Shown: positions 16,371 to 25,388 of the stretch, piece after piece | How positions within the stretch are numbered: the first letter of the stretch is position 1 | Layout: every line of letters begins with the position of its first letter | Source of the DNA: an uncultured Opitutia bacterium | GTDB taxonomy: Bacteria; Verrucomicrobiota; Verrucomicrobiia; Opitutales; Opitutaceae | Assembly (NCBI GenBank): GCA_937952235.1 | Contig: CALFZM010000413.1 | Location: 1 to 35,485, forward strand | Direction: 5' to 3' | DNA length: 35,485 bases | Translations under genes and position numbers: made by a program | The notes under the pieces: model-generated | Told to the model about the DNA's origin: nothing | Seen by the model: only the letters and a program-made list of their open reading frames with translations | The model's database searches: none

Positions 16371-16431
16371 GGGAGCGCGGACGTCCTCGTCCGCAGTCTG
16401 GTCGGATGCGGACGAGGACGTCCGCGCTCCC
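16371..16431. repeat. perfect 25-bp inverted repeat made of two tetraloop palindromes
   Basis: Arms 16371-16395 and 16407-16431 are exact reverse complements, separated by 11 bases. Each arm contains its own hairpin: GCGGACG-TCCT-CGTCCGC at 16377-16394 and GCGGACG-AGGA-CGTCCGC at 16408-16425. No T-run follows. It sits between convergent genes and may stop transcription, but the structure resembles a head-to-head pair of REP units. Confidence 0.85.
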
Positions 16432-16456
16432 GGAGCACGACGCTCGCGCGCCGCGC

Positions 16457-18199
16457 TCAGTGCCCCATGCCCGCCTGGTGCTCCTGGATGTACTCCTGCT
16501 TGAGCCCGAGTTTCTCCGGCGCGTGCAGCACGAGCATCTTCATCCGGATGTCGGCGGGGATGTCGGAGGACGTCGCCTTCGAGATCACGATCATCAGGAC
16601 GATCGCGAGCGGCACGGTCCAGATCGCGGGCTGTTCGCACAGGATGCGGATGAGCGGATTGGCCGCCCAGAAGGCGGTGAGGTCGACGACCTTGAGGTCG
16701 CTCACGTTGATCAGCGTCGTGCAGGCCAGCGCGGCCAGGCCGCCGCCGAGCATGCCGGTCGCGGCGCCCTTCATCGTCATGCCGCGCCACCACACGCTCA
16801 TGAACAGCAGGGGGAAATAGCTCGCGGCGGCGATGGCGAAGGCCTGGCCGACCATGAAGTTGATCTGGAGTTGTTCGACCTGGGCACCGAGCACGATGGC
16901 GACGCCGCCGACGACAATCGCGGAGATCTTGAAGGCCTTGAGCCGGTCCTCGGCGCTCGAGCGGGGGCGAAGGATCCGGCCGTAGACGTCGTGGGCGAGC
17001 GCGCCCGTCATCGAGACGAGCAGGCCGCTGAACGTGCTCATGAACGCCGCGAACGCGCCGGCGCACGTGATGCCGCTGAGGATCGAGCCCCAGATGCCGT
17101 AGCGCTCGTTGATGATGCGGGGCAGCTCGAGCACGATCTTGTCGGTGCCCTTCGCGCCGGTGGCGGCGTAGAGTTCCGGCAACAGATTTCGTCCCAGCAC
17201 GCCGAACACGGGCGGGAAGACATAGAACACGCCGATCAGGATCATGACCCACATCGTCGTGCGCTTGGCGGCGACGCCGTCGGGATTGGTATAGAAGCGC
17301 ACCAGAATGTGCGGCAGTCCGGCGGTGCCGCAGACCAGCGCGATGATGAGCGAGTAGGTATAGAGCAGCGAATACGGCTTCGTCTGCTCGGGCGTCAGGC
17401 CCGCGGCCTTGGCCGCCTTGGTGGTGAGCGGTCCGAAGGGCGACACCCACGCCTCGTCGGCCGGCGCCTTGTCCACGAGCGTCTTGCGCTCGATCTCGGC
17501 CACGTTCACCGCCGGGCTGCCGGGCGCCGCCGTCTCGGCGAGGTGATTGCCGTAGGTGCCGAAGACCGCCATGAGGACGAAGACCGGCACGCTGATCGCG
17601 AACATCTTCATCCAGTACTGGAAGGCCTGCACCAGCGTGATGCCCTTCATGCCGCCCAGCGCGACGTTGAAGGTGATCACGGCGCCGACCAGCACGACTC
17701 CGACCCAGTATGGCATGCCGGGGAAGATGTAAGCGAGCGTGACGCCCGCGCCCTTCATCTGCGGCATCGTGTAGAAGAACCCGATGAAAAGCACGAAGCA
17801 GACCGCGATCTTGCGGAATAGCGGCGAATCGAACCGGCCTTCCGCGAAATCCGGAATCGTGTACGCCCCGAACCGCCGCAGCGGGCCGGCGATGAAGAGG
17901 AGCAGGAACAGGTAGCCGCAGGCGTAACACACCGGGTACCAGAGTGCATCGTAGCCGCTGGACATCACCATGCCGGCGACGCCCATGAACGAGGCCGCCG
18001 AGAGGTATTCGCCGGAGATGGCGGAGGCGTTCCAGCCGACCGACACCGAGCGGCCGGCGACGAAGAAATCACTCGCGGTCTTGGAGGTCTTCGCCGAGCG
18101 GAAGCCCATCCAGATCGTGACCACGACCGTGACGAAGGAAAACGCGAAGATCCAGGGATCGACGCCGCCGAGCAGGGCGAGGGTGGGGACCGTCGTCAT
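16457..18199 (-). CDS. sodium:solute symporter, acetate permease (ActP) type
   Basis: A 580-residue inner-membrane protein of the SSS family, of ActP-like length. Signatures include DFFVAGRSVSVGWNASAISG, EYLSAASFMGVAGMVM, MKGITLVQAFQYWMKMFA and GTAGLPHILVRFYTNPDGVA, the last strongly typical of cation/acetate symporters. A soluble-loop insertion at about residues 225-275 (PADEAWVSPFGPLTTKAAKA) is also usual in ActP. It probably imports acetate or another short monocarboxylate with Na+. Its start is 3 bp downstream of the stop of the small DUF485-like gene, a conserved partnership. The ATG at 18199 places the first helix correctly. Confidence 0.9.
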   Translation of the reverse strand: MTTVPTLALLGGVDPWIFAFSFVTVVVTIWMGFRSAKTSKTASDFFVAGRSVSVGWNASAISGEYLSAASFMGVAGMVMSSGYDALWYPVCYACGYLFLLLFIAGPLRRFGAYTIPDFAEGRFDSPLFRKIAVCFVLFIGFFYTMPQMKGAGVTLAYIFPGMPYWVGVVLVGAVITFNVALGGMKGITLVQAFQYWMKMFAISVPVFVLMAVFGTYGNHLAETAAPGSPAVNVAEIERKTLVDKAPADEAWVSPFGPLTTKAAKAAGLTPEQTKPYSLLYTYSLIIALVCGTAGLPHILVRFYTNPDGVAAKRTTMWVMILIGVFYVFPPVFGVLGRNLLPELYAATGAKGTDKIVLELPRIINERYGIWGSILSGITCAGAFAAFMSTFSGLLVSMTGALAHDVYGRILRPRSSAEDRLKAFKISAIVVGGVAIVLGAQVEQLQINFMVGQAFAIAAASYFPLLFMSVWWRGMTMKGAATGMLGGGLAALACTTLINVSDLKVVDLTAFWAANPLIRILCEQPAIWTVPLAIVLMIVISKATSSDIPADIRMKMLVLHAPEKLGLKQEYIQEHQAGMGH

Positions 18200-18202
18200 G
18201 GC

Positions 18203-18529
18203 TCAGCGCCGCTCCTTTCCGCCGCGGGCCTGTGCCACCTCGGCCACCTCGTCCTCCTCCAGCGCAATCGAGCGCCGGATGAAGTAATACGAGATGACCC
18301 AGACAAAGGGGAAGAAGAGCACGCCTACGAGCAGCCAGCTCAATGTGTAGCCGCCGACCCGGGAGGCCATCAACCCGGGGGCAAAGTAATTCAGCAGCGG
18401 CATGCCCAGCAACGCGATGAGGAACGTCGCGGCGCAGGCGATCGAGAGCGCGAGTTGCCGCCGCATCAGCGTGCGGAGGAACGACTCGCTGTGCACCAGG
18501 TCGTCGTGGTCGGGGGTGGGGGAAGACAT
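18203..18529 (-). CDS. small two-helix membrane protein, DUF485-like, partner of the symporter
   Basis: A 108-residue protein with two membrane helices (LALSIACAATFLIALLGMPL, and YTLSWLLVGVLFFPFVWVIS) joined by a short loop, and a charged C-terminal tail. The layout, the G-rich second helix and its position directly upstream of an ActP-type symporter match the YjcH/DUF485 proteins that accompany acetate permeases. Their role is not settled; a subunit or assembly factor for the symporter is the usual inference. The start at the ATG at 18529 leaves a 139-bp divergent gap to the TonB receptor gene. Confidence 0.78.
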   Translation of the reverse strand: MSSPTPDHDDLVHSESFLRTLMRRQLALSIACAATFLIALLGMPLLNYFAPGLMASRVGGYTLSWLLVGVLFFPFVWVISYYFIRRSIALEEDEVAEVAQARGGKERR

Positions 18530-18668
18530 TCGGGGGCGACGATGTTCCTCCCGCCGGCGCTGACAATGCCGTTTCTCCGCTACTTTGGTCCAGGTCCGTG
18601 CGCGGGAGTTGCACGCCTGTGACCGGCCCGCCACCGGGTTGTCACGGGAGGCCACTACGCTGCAGCCG

Positions 18669-21518
18669 ATGCTGACCACACCGCTGCCTCGTCCGAATTT
18701 TCTCGTGCCGGTCTTGTGCCGGATGCTCCTTGCCACGCTGGCGCTGCTCGCGTGCGTGTCCGCGACGAAGGCGGCCACTGTCTCCGGGCGCGTGCGCGAC
18801 GACGCCGCCCGCAGCTACCTGCTCGGCGCCACCGTGAGCCTGCGGGAACTCGAGCGCACTGCGGCGAGCGGTCCCGGTGGCGAGTTCGTGCTGACAGACG
18901 TGCCGCCCGGCGACTACACCCTCGTCGTCTCCCACCTCGGCTACCGCGACGCGAGCCGCCCCATCGCCGTCCGTGACGGCGCGACCGAGGCGCTCGACGT
19001 CGCGCTGACATCCGACGTTGTCCGCCTCGAACGCTTCGTGGTCGAGGGCGCCCGCGAGGGCCAGGTGCGCGCGCTGCAGCAGAAGCGCGCCGCGGTGAAC
19101 GTCACCGACATCGTCTCGGCCGACGCCGTCGGCAAGTTTCCCGACGGCAACGCCGCCGAGGCGCTGCGCCGCGTGCCCGGCGTGTCGGTCGAGTATGACC
19201 AGGACGAGGGCCGCTACGTGGTGCTCCGCGGCATCGATTCGGCGCTCAACACCGTCACGCTCAACAACCAGCTCGTCGGCACGCCCTCCGAAGGCGGCAA
19301 CCGCGGCATCGCGCTCGACTCCGTGCCCGCCGACCTGATCGCGCGGCTCGAGGTCGTGAAGGCCGTCACGCCCGACATGGACGCCAGCGCCGTCGGCGGC
19401 TCGGTGAATATCGTCACGCAAAGCGCATTCGACCGTGCCGAGCGTTTCCTCAACGCCAGCGTCAGCGGCTTTCACGACGACTTCAGCGGCCGCACCACGC
19501 CCAACGGCAGCATCACGTTCGGCACCGTGTTCGGACCTCGCCGCGAGTGGGGTATGGTCGCCGCCTTCAGCTACTCGCTCAAGGATTTCAGCTCGCAGAC
19601 GGTCAACACCCGCTCCTGGTCCCAGGTCAACGGCTTCTGGCTGCCGCTCACGCAGCAGTCGTACGACTACGACATCGAGCGCGAGCGCCTCGGCGCCAAC
19701 GTCGCGCTGCAGTTCCGGCCGGCGGCCGGCCACGAGCTGGCGCTGCGGGTGAATCACAACGAGTTTTCCGACGTCGAGGCCCGCCAGAGCGTCCTGTACG
19801 AGCACCGCCTCGGCACGCTCACCAACCAGACCGCGACCAGCGGCACCAACAGCCAGGGCCGCGCCAGCCGACAATATCGCGACTATCATCAGACGGGCAC
19901 GATCGACGCCGCCACGATCGAGGGTCGTCACCAGTTCGGCGATACGACGCTCACGTGGCAGGGCGGCGCCAGCCGCGGCGAACGCGACGTGCCGACCCGC
20001 GTCGACTGGGAGTACCGCTCGGCCGCGGGGGCGTTTCCCAGCTCGTACGACCTTTCCGGCGAGGTGCTCGTGATCCGGCCCGCGACCAACGCGTACTACG
20101 ATCCCGCGAACTACCCGTTCCGCCGGGTGCGCTTCCGCTCGGATGACGAGCGCGAGGACGTGTATTCGTTGCAGGCGGACGTCCGGCGCGCTCTGCGCAT
20201 CGGAGCGCGCCCCGGCGCGTGGAAGGCGGGCGTGAAGTTCGTCAACCGCGAGAAGCGCGACGATCGGAACAACCGCAATTACAACCTGGCGGCCGGCGCC
20301 GCCAACCTCTTCACGCTGGCCCAGCCGGGGCTGGCCGGCGCGGAGCCTGCGGGCTACTTCGACGGCCTGTTTCGCTTCGGGCCGACGCTCGACCTGGCCG
20401 CGAACCAGGCCTTCTTCGCCGCCAATCCCGGCCGCTTCACCCTGGACCCGCTCGGCACCCTGAGCGACTCCGTGAGCGGTGACTTCGACGCCACCGAGGA
20501 CGTGCTTGCCGGGTACGCGCAGGCGACGGTTGAGCTGGCGAAAGGCCTCACGCTCCTCGCCGGCCTGCGGGTCGAGGCGACCGAGACCACCTACGGTGCC
20601 AACGAACTCAGCACGGTCGGCGGCACGTTTTCGGGCGTGTACCGGCGCGTCACCGGCGGGCGCAGCTACGAGAACTTCCTGCCTGGCCTGCACCTCACCT
20701 GGCGTCCCACCGACCGGCTGGTCGCCCGCCTGGCGTGGACGAACACGCTCAGCCGGCCCAACTACGCCGATCTCGCGCCGCGCCGGCAGTTCGACGTGAT
20801 CGAGACCGCGGCCGGGAGCGGGGTCTTCAATGGGAGCGTCAGCACCGGCAATCCCGACCTCAAGCCCTACGAGGCGATGAACTTCGACCTCGCGGTCGAA
20901 TACTACCTGGGCAATGCCGGCATCGTTTCCGCCGGGCTCTTCCACAAGGAAATCGACCACCCGGTGTTCGGCCGGAGCACGTTCCAGACGGACGTCACGG
21001 TCGACGGCCGGCGATTCGCCACGCTCGCCACGTCCGCGCCCGACAACGCCGACCGCGGCCGGATCACGGGCCTGGAGCTGAACTACCAGCAATTCTTCCG
21101 GTTCCTGCCGGCGCCGTTCGACGGCCTGGGCGTGAACCTGAGCTACACGCTGGTCGATTCCGAGGTCCGGCTCTTCACCCGCGCCGACAAGCTGCCGTTC
21201 TTCAAGCAGTCGGATCGCGTGGCCAACGTCGCCCTGTTTTACGAGAAGCACGGCTTCGAGGCGCGGCTGGCGCTGGCCTACAGCGACGATTTCCTGAATG
21301 CGGTCGGCGCGAATCCGGCGACCGACATCTATGTCCGGGGCCGCCAGCCGCTGGACGCCAAAGTGAGCTACCGCGTGAACCGGCGTTTCCGGGTCTTCGG
21401 CGAGTTCCTCAACCTCACCGAGGAGCCGTTGCGCGAGTTCACCGGCGAGCGCTGGCGCGAGAACGATTTCGAGATCTACCGGTGGAAGGCGCGGTTTGGG
21501 GTGAACTTCAACCTCTGA
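18669..21518 (+). CDS. TonB-dependent outer-membrane receptor
   Basis: A 949-residue protein. A signal peptide lies at about 1-36. A carboxypeptidase-regulatory-like domain at about 37-118 (ATVSGRVRDD, GEFVLTDVPPGDYTLVVSHL) is followed by a plug domain (about 135-245) with VGKFPDGNAAEALRRVPGVS and YVVLRGIDSALNTVTLNNQL. A long beta-barrel completes the protein, ending RFGVNFNL. The DAVGKFPD-type plug belongs to the carbohydrate-associated TonB receptor group common in Xanthomonas, Caulobacter and Opitutaceae. It should take up an oligosaccharide or similar ligand across the outer membrane using TonB energy. The ATG at 18669 is chosen for the signal peptide; the frame is open to 18585. It diverges from the symporter operon and converges with the TRAP genes, so a shared substrate with either is only suggested by position. 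Confidence 0.93.
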   Translation: MLTTPLPRPNFLVPVLCRMLLATLALLACVSATKAATVSGRVRDDAARSYLLGATVSLRELERTAASGPGGEFVLTDVPPGDYTLVVSHLGYRDASRPIAVRDGATEALDVALTSDVVRLERFVVEGAREGQVRALQQKRAAVNVTDIVSADAVGKFPDGNAAEALRRVPGVSVEYDQDEGRYVVLRGIDSALNTVTLNNQLVGTPSEGGNRGIALDSVPADLIARLEVVKAVTPDMDASAVGGSVNIVTQSAFDRAERFLNASVSGFHDDFSGRTTPNGSITFGTVFGPRREWGMVAAFSYSLKDFSSQTVNTRSWSQVNGFWLPLTQQSYDYDIERERLGANVALQFRPAAGHELALRVNHNEFSDVEARQSVLYEHRLGTLTNQTATSGTNSQGRASRQYRDYHQTGTIDAATIEGRHQFGDTTLTWQGGASRGERDVPTRVDWEYRSAAGAFPSSYDLSGEVLVIRPATNAYYDPANYPFRRVRFRSDDEREDVYSLQADVRRALRIGARPGAWKAGVKFVNREKRDDRNNRNYNLAAGAANLFTLAQPGLAGAEPAGYFDGLFRFGPTLDLAANQAFFAANPGRFTLDPLGTLSDSVSGDFDATEDVLAGYAQATVELAKGLTLLAGLRVEATETTYGANELSTVGGTFSGVYRRVTGGRSYENFLPGLHLTWRPTDRLVARLAWTNTLSRPNYADLAPRRQFDVIETAAGSGVFNGSVSTGNPDLKPYEAMNFDLAVEYYLGNAGIVSAGLFHKEIDHPVFGRSTFQTDVTVDGRRFATLATSAPDNADRGRITGLELNYQQFFRFLPAPFDGLGVNLSYTLVDSEVRLFTRADKLPFFKQSDRVANVALFYEKHGFEARLALAYSDDFLNAVGANPATDIYVRGRQPLDAKVSYRVNRRFRVFGEFLNLTEEPLREFTGERWRENDFEIYRWKARFGVNFNL

Positions 21519-21527
21519 CCCGGGCGA

Positions 21528-21580
21528 CGCCGCCGCAGCGGCGACAGAACGCAGCCCCCCGGAGGGGCGACGTTGTTTCC
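21528..21580. terminator. hairpin pair between convergent genes
   Basis: CGCCGC/GCGGCG (21528-21533 with 21538-21543) and GCCCC/GGGGC (21554-21558 with 21564-21568) form two short stems just after the TonB receptor stop. The second is followed by GACGTTGTTTCC. Probably terminates the receptor transcript before the convergent dctM-like gene. Confidence 0.35.
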
Positions 21581-21623
21581 AGCCTCCCGCCGGACCGCCA
21601 CCCGTTCCAGGGCGCTGCGGACG

Positions 21624-22916
21624 TCAGAACCCGAGCGCCCGTGGGAGCGCCAGCGAGAGCGCCGGCCAGTAAGTCACGAGCATCAGCACCGCGAACATCG
21701 CGAAGAAGAACGGCAGCAGTGGCCGCCAGATCTTCGCGATCGTCGTGCCGGCAACGCCGCAGCCGACGAAGAGGCAGCTCCCGACGGGCGGCGTGCACAG
21801 CCCGATGCAGAGGTTGAAAATCAGCACGAGCCCGAAATGCAGCGGGCTCATGCCCAGCTTCGTCACCACGGGCAGCAGGATCGGCGTGAAGATCAGCACC
21901 GCCGGCGTCATGTCCATGAACGTGCCCACGACGAGGAGCAGCAGGTTGATGATCAGGAACAGGACGATCGGATTGTCGGAAAGCCCGACCAGCGCCTGGC
22001 TGACCGTCTGCGGAATGTTGGCCGACGACATCACCCAGGACATGCCCATCGAGGTGCCGACGAGCAGCAGCACGATCGCCGTCGTCGCGGCGGAATCCGT
22101 CAGCAGCTTCGGCAACTGGCTCCACGGGATCTCGCGGTACACGAGCACCGAGAGGACGAACGTGTACGCCACCGCGACCGCGCTCGCCTCCGTCGGGGTG
22201 AACCAGCCGAGGATGATGCCGCCCATCACGATCAGCACGAGCAGCAGGCTGGGCAGCGCGGCGAGGAAGATCCGGAACCCCGCGCCGAAGCCGACCTTCT
22301 CGCCCACCGGATAACCGTGCCGCTTGGCGATGACGCCGGCGACGAGCATGAGCGCGAGGCCGAGGAGGATGCCGGGCACGTAGCCCGCGAGGAAGAGCGC
22401 CGCAATCGACACGCCGCCGCTCGCGAGCGAATAGACGACCATGATGTTGCTCGGCGGAATCAGCAGGCCGACGGGCGCGGCCGCGATGTTCACCGCCGCG
22501 CTGAATTCCCGGTCGTAACCCTCGCGCTTCATCATTGGGCTCATCGTGCCGCCGATCGCGGCCGCCGCGGCGACCGCCGAGCCGGAGATCGAGCCGAACA
22601 ACATGCTGCCGAGTACGTTCACGTAGGCCAGCCCCCCGGGCAGCCGGCCGACGATCACCTTGGCGAGGTCGATCAGCCGCCGGGCGATGCCGCCGCGGTT
22701 CATCAACTGGCCGGAAAGGATGAAGAACGGGATCGCCAGCAGCGCGAAGCTGTCGAGGCCCGTCGCCAGACGCTGCGCAATCACCGTCGCCGCCGGCGCC
22801 GGATCGAGCGACATGAGCAGCGCGGCCGACGCGGCGGTTCCAATCGCAAACGAAATCGGCACGCCGGCGAAGAGCAGCAGCGCGAAGACCAGGGCGAGGA
22901 CGATCGCTTCGTTCAT
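21624..22916 (-). CDS. TRAP transporter large permease (DctM)
   Basis: A 430-residue inner-membrane protein, the main translocation subunit of a TRAP transporter. DctM signatures are present throughout: LLAIPFFILSGQLMNRGGIA, GGLAYVNVLGSMLFGSISGS, PVGLLIPPSNIMVVYS, GWFTPTEASAVAVAY and the final LCIGLCTPPVGSCLFVGCGV. Length is normal. It follows the DctQ gene by 9 bp on the same strand and should form a membrane complex with it, driven by an ion gradient. Confidence 0.95.
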   Translation of the reverse strand: MNEAIVLALVFALLLFAGVPISFAIGTAASAALLMSLDPAPAATVIAQRLATGLDSFALLAIPFFILSGQLMNRGGIARRLIDLAKVIVGRLPGGLAYVNVLGSMLFGSISGSAVAAAAAIGGTMSPMMKREGYDREFSAAVNIAAAPVGLLIPPSNIMVVYSLASGGVSIAALFLAGYVPGILLGLALMLVAGVIAKRHGYPVGEKVGFGAGFRIFLAALPSLLLVLIVMGGIILGWFTPTEASAVAVAYTFVLSVLVYREIPWSQLPKLLTDSAATTAIVLLLVGTSMGMSWVMSSANIPQTVSQALVGLSDNPIVLFLIINLLLLVVGTFMDMTPAVLIFTPILLPVVTKLGMSPLHFGLVLIFNLCIGLCTPPVGSCLFVGCGVAGTTIAKIWRPLLPFFFAMFAVLMLVTYWPALSLALPRALGF

Positions 22917-22925
22917 GCGGCGGGA

Positions 22926-23432
22926 TCAGTTGAGGCCCGAGGATCTCTCGCCCGCCCGGGCGCCCCCGCGCAGGGCGTCCGCGAGGGCGAACAGGCTGTA
23001 CAGCGCGATGAAGGCGCCCGCGAGCGGCACCGCGAGATAGACGTAGCCGAGCTTGAGCTGCAGGGCGGCGGACTGCTGCCCGAGCGAAAGCTGGATCCAC
23101 ACCAGCCGGCCGCCACCGCCCACCATCACGGCGAGCGCGAAGAGCAGCACGCACAGGTGGATGACGATCTCCGACGCGCGCTTGCGTCCGCCCTGCAGCC
23201 GCGCCGTCACTAGGTCGAGCGCGAGGTGCGACTTCTGTCCCGCCGCGTACGCCGAGCCCAGCAATCCGACCCAGATCATCAGGTAGCGCGCGGTCTCCTC
23301 GGTGAAGCTCGAAGGACGTTGCAGGACGAAGCGGGTGAACACCTGCCAGAGCACGTTGAGCACCATCGCCGCCATCAGGAGGCAGATGGCGCCGCCGAGC
23401 AGCCGGTCCAGCGCGGCGCGCACGGGTTTCAT
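22926..23432 (-). CDS. TRAP transporter small permease (DctQ)
   Basis: A 168-residue, four-helix membrane protein. The N-terminal half has VLNVLWQVFTRFVLQRPSSF and TEETARYLMIWVGLLGSAYA, the classic DctQ signature; GQKSHLALDLV follows. It bridges the DctM channel and the periplasmic binding protein. Its ATG overlaps the stop of the dctP-like gene by 4 bp (ATGA), so the two are translationally coupled. Confidence 0.92.
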   Translation of the reverse strand: MKPVRAALDRLLGGAICLLMAAMVLNVLWQVFTRFVLQRPSSFTEETARYLMIWVGLLGSAYAAGQKSHLALDLVTARLQGGRKRASEIVIHLCVLLFALAVMVGGGGRLVWIQLSLGQQSAALQLKLGYVYLAVPLAGAFIALYSLFALADALRGGARAGERSSGLN

Positions 23433-24424
23433 GGTTTCACCTCCGCGATCCGCCGGTCCAGCGGGCCGATGACCGGATCCTGCCGCGCGAGTTCGTGCAG
23501 CTCCGCGACCTTCGCGGCGAAGAGCGCCTTGTCCGGCCGGATGATCTCGACGCCCGCCTTCGCCACGGCGGCAAGCGATTCCTGGGTCGAGGTCGTCCAG
23601 AGACCGCGCTGGTACACCGCCGAGGCGTCGGCGGACTCCTGCAGCCAGCGCTGCTCCTGCGGCGCAAGGCTGTGCCAGAAGTGGGTGTTGACCACGACGA
23701 CGTCGGGCACGCTGGTGTGCTCGTCGAGCGAGTAGTACTTGCAGACCTCGTAGTGCCGCGCGAGGTGGAAGCTCGGCGGGTTGTTCTCCGCGCCGTCGAC
23801 GACGCCCTGCTGCAGCGCGGTGTAGAGCTCGCCGAACGCGATCGGCGTGGCCGAGGCGCCAAACGCCCGGATCAGCGCGAACGCCATCGGGCTCTCCTGC
23901 ACGCGGATCTTGAGTCCCTTGAGATCGTCCGGCGTGCGCACCGGCCGGCGCGTGTAGAAGCTGCGGCTGCCGGAATCGTAGTAACACAGCCCGCGCATGA
24001 ACTTCCGCTCGGGCGCGGCCAGGATCTCGCGGCCGATCGGGCCGTCGAGCACGGCATTCTTGTGGGCGTCGTCACGAAACAGATACGGCAGGCCGAACAC
24101 CTTGAACTCATCCGCGAAGCCTTCGAGCACGCTGGCCGAGACCTTCGTCATCGCGAGCCCGCCGATCTGCACCAGCTCGAGGCACTCGCGCTCGCTGCCG
24201 AGCTGGCCGCTGGGATAGACATCGACGCGCAGGAGCCCGCCGGACTTCTCCGCCAGCTGCTTCCCCAGGTAAACCATGCCCTGGTGGACGCTGTGCTGGG
24301 GATCGAGCCCGTGGGCGAGCTTGATCACCCTCACGTCGCCGCGCCGCTGGCAGCCGGCGAGCGCGGCCGCGCCGGCCGGCAGGAGCGCGGGCAGCGCGAG
24401 GCGGAGGAGGTCACGGCGGAGCAT
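23429..24424 (-). CDS. TRAP transporter solute-binding lipoprotein (DctP)
   Basis: A 331-residue periplasmic binding protein. The leader ends LAGC, a lipobox that would lipidate C25. HGLDPQHSVHQGMVYLGKQL, VYPSGQLGSERECLELVQIG, GLKIRVQESPMAFALIRAFG and GVVDGAENNPPSF are DctP hallmarks. The arginine of KIRVQ normally binds the substrate carboxylate. The RVQESP/GAENNPPSF combination resembles DctP proteins for hexuronates and related sugar acids, so a uronate-type ligand is my best guess. First gene of the dctP-dctQ-dctM order, which fits an operon read on the minus strand. A lipid-anchored DctP is less common than a freely soluble one. Confidence 0.93.
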   Translation of the reverse strand: MLRRDLLRLALPALLPAGAAALAGCQRRGDVRVIKLAHGLDPQHSVHQGMVYLGKQLAEKSGGLLRVDVYPSGQLGSERECLELVQIGGLAMTKVSASVLEGFADEFKVFGLPYLFRDDAHKNAVLDGPIGREILAAPERKFMRGLCYYDSGSRSFYTRRPVRTPDDLKGLKIRVQESPMAFALIRAFGASATPIAFGELYTALQQGVVDGAENNPPSFHLARHYEVCKYYSLDEHTSVPDVVVVNTHFWHSLAPQEQRWLQESADASAVYQRGLWTTSTQESLAAVAKAGVEIIRPDKALFAAKVAELHELARQDPVIGPLDRRIAEVKP

Positions 24425-24511
24425 GCGGCGGGGTGGTCCGGAAACGGTCCGAGACCATGCGACCGGAACGTCGCGCGTGTCGAGCGTTACGCGCGGGCGG
24501 CGCGCGCCGCC

Positions 24512-25186
24512 TCACCGGGGGCGCACTTCGACGAGCAGCGGCGGGCTGGCGCGTTCGCCGGCGGCGTTGCTGACGAGGCAGACGTAGAGGCCGCTGTCCG
24601 CGACGGTGACCGCGGCAATTTCGAGGCGCTGCGCCGCCGCCCCCTCGATCGGCCGTCCGTCCTTGAACCACTGGAAGCGAAACGGCTTCTCCCCGTCGGC
24701 GGCCGCGTCCAGCCGCAGCCGTTCGCCGGCGCGGAGACGTTCGGCCGGGAGGGTGGAGGGCGCGCCGCCGGCGGGTCGTGCCGGTGGCGGCACCGGTGCG
24801 GCCTTCGGCGGGGGCGGCGACGCGGCCTTTTCGGCGATCACGATCAGTTGCACGGAGGCACTCGTGACGCTGCCGGCGGCGTTGGTGACCGTGACCGTGT
24901 ACAGGCCAAGCTCTTTCTCCGTCACCGACCCCAGCGTGAGCGTGCTCCGGTTCCAGCCGCGGAACGTCTTGCCGCCGCGATGCCAGACGTAAGACAGCGG
25001 CGGCGTGCCTTGCGCGGTGACCGTGAACGTGGCCTCTCCCCGGTACGGCACCGTCTGGTCGATCGGATGACCGGTGATGACGGGCGGTTTCGCGACCTCT
25101 GCCCCGCTGGCGATGACGCCGCCGGCCAGCGCCGCGACCAGCGGCCAGGCGACGCGAAGGCAAAAGGGTGGACGGGGTGGCGTCAT
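24512..25186 (-). CDS. secreted protein with two Ig-like domains
   Basis: A 224-residue protein starting at the ATG at 25186 with a signal peptide (VAWPLVAALAGGVIASGA). It has two Ig-like domains: about 33-118 (PVITGHPIDQTVPYRGEATF, YVWHRGGKTF, LGLYTVTVTNAAGSV) and about 130-222 (FRFQWFKDGRPIEGAAAQRL, SGLYVCLVSNAAGE). A proline/alanine-rich linker (SPPPPKAAPVPPPARPAGG) joins them. The second domain is close to the second Ig domain of the NHL protein at 4536-7958. No enzymatic domain is present; a binding or spacer role at the cell surface is likely. It lies 87 bp upstream of the dctP gene on the same strand, but no functional link is evident. The longer upstream frame overlaps the divergent promoter region and is rejected. 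Confidence 0.75.
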   Translation of the reverse strand: MTPPRPPFCLRVAWPLVAALAGGVIASGAEVAKPPVITGHPIDQTVPYRGEATFTVTAQGTPPLSYVWHRGGKTFRGWNRSTLTLGSVTEKELGLYTVTVTNAAGSVTSASVQLIVIAEKAASPPPPKAAPVPPPARPAGGAPSTLPAERLRAGERLRLDAAADGEKPFRFQWFKDGRPIEGAAAQRLEIAAVTVADSGLYVCLVSNAAGERASPPLLVEVRPR

Positions 25187-25253
25187 GGCTCGGATGCGCG
25201 CGCAGCATGATCGCGGGACGGCGCGGGATACGAGGCCTATTCGCCGGGACGAG

Positions 25254-25271
25254 GCGGACGGGGACGTCCGC
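25254..25271. repeat. single tetraloop palindrome of the 16371-16431 family
   Basis: GCGGACG-GGGA-CGTCCGC is a perfect 7-bp stem with a 4-base loop. The 25 bases from 25254 differ at only two positions from those beginning at 16408, including the flanking GCTCC. It lies in the divergent gap between the Ig protein and the peptide-binding protein. Confidence 0.7.
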
Positions 25272-25388
25272 GCTCCTGGCGGGGGACCGGAAGGAGGTCT
25301 TGGCGGCCCGAGGCACGGGGCGTTCCCCGAGCCCGGAGGGCCGGCTTTCCGTTTTGCGTCCGCGGCGGACTCGCTCCATCGGTGTCGC

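Noticed and set aside
18560..18586. CTGACA...TACTTT as promoter of the TonB receptor gene
   Set aside because: The spacer is only 15 bp and the -10 match is poor, so it is not listed as a feature.
18642..21251. Long minus-strand open frame opposite the TonB receptor
   Set aside because: No recognisable domain and antisense to a canonical receptor gene.
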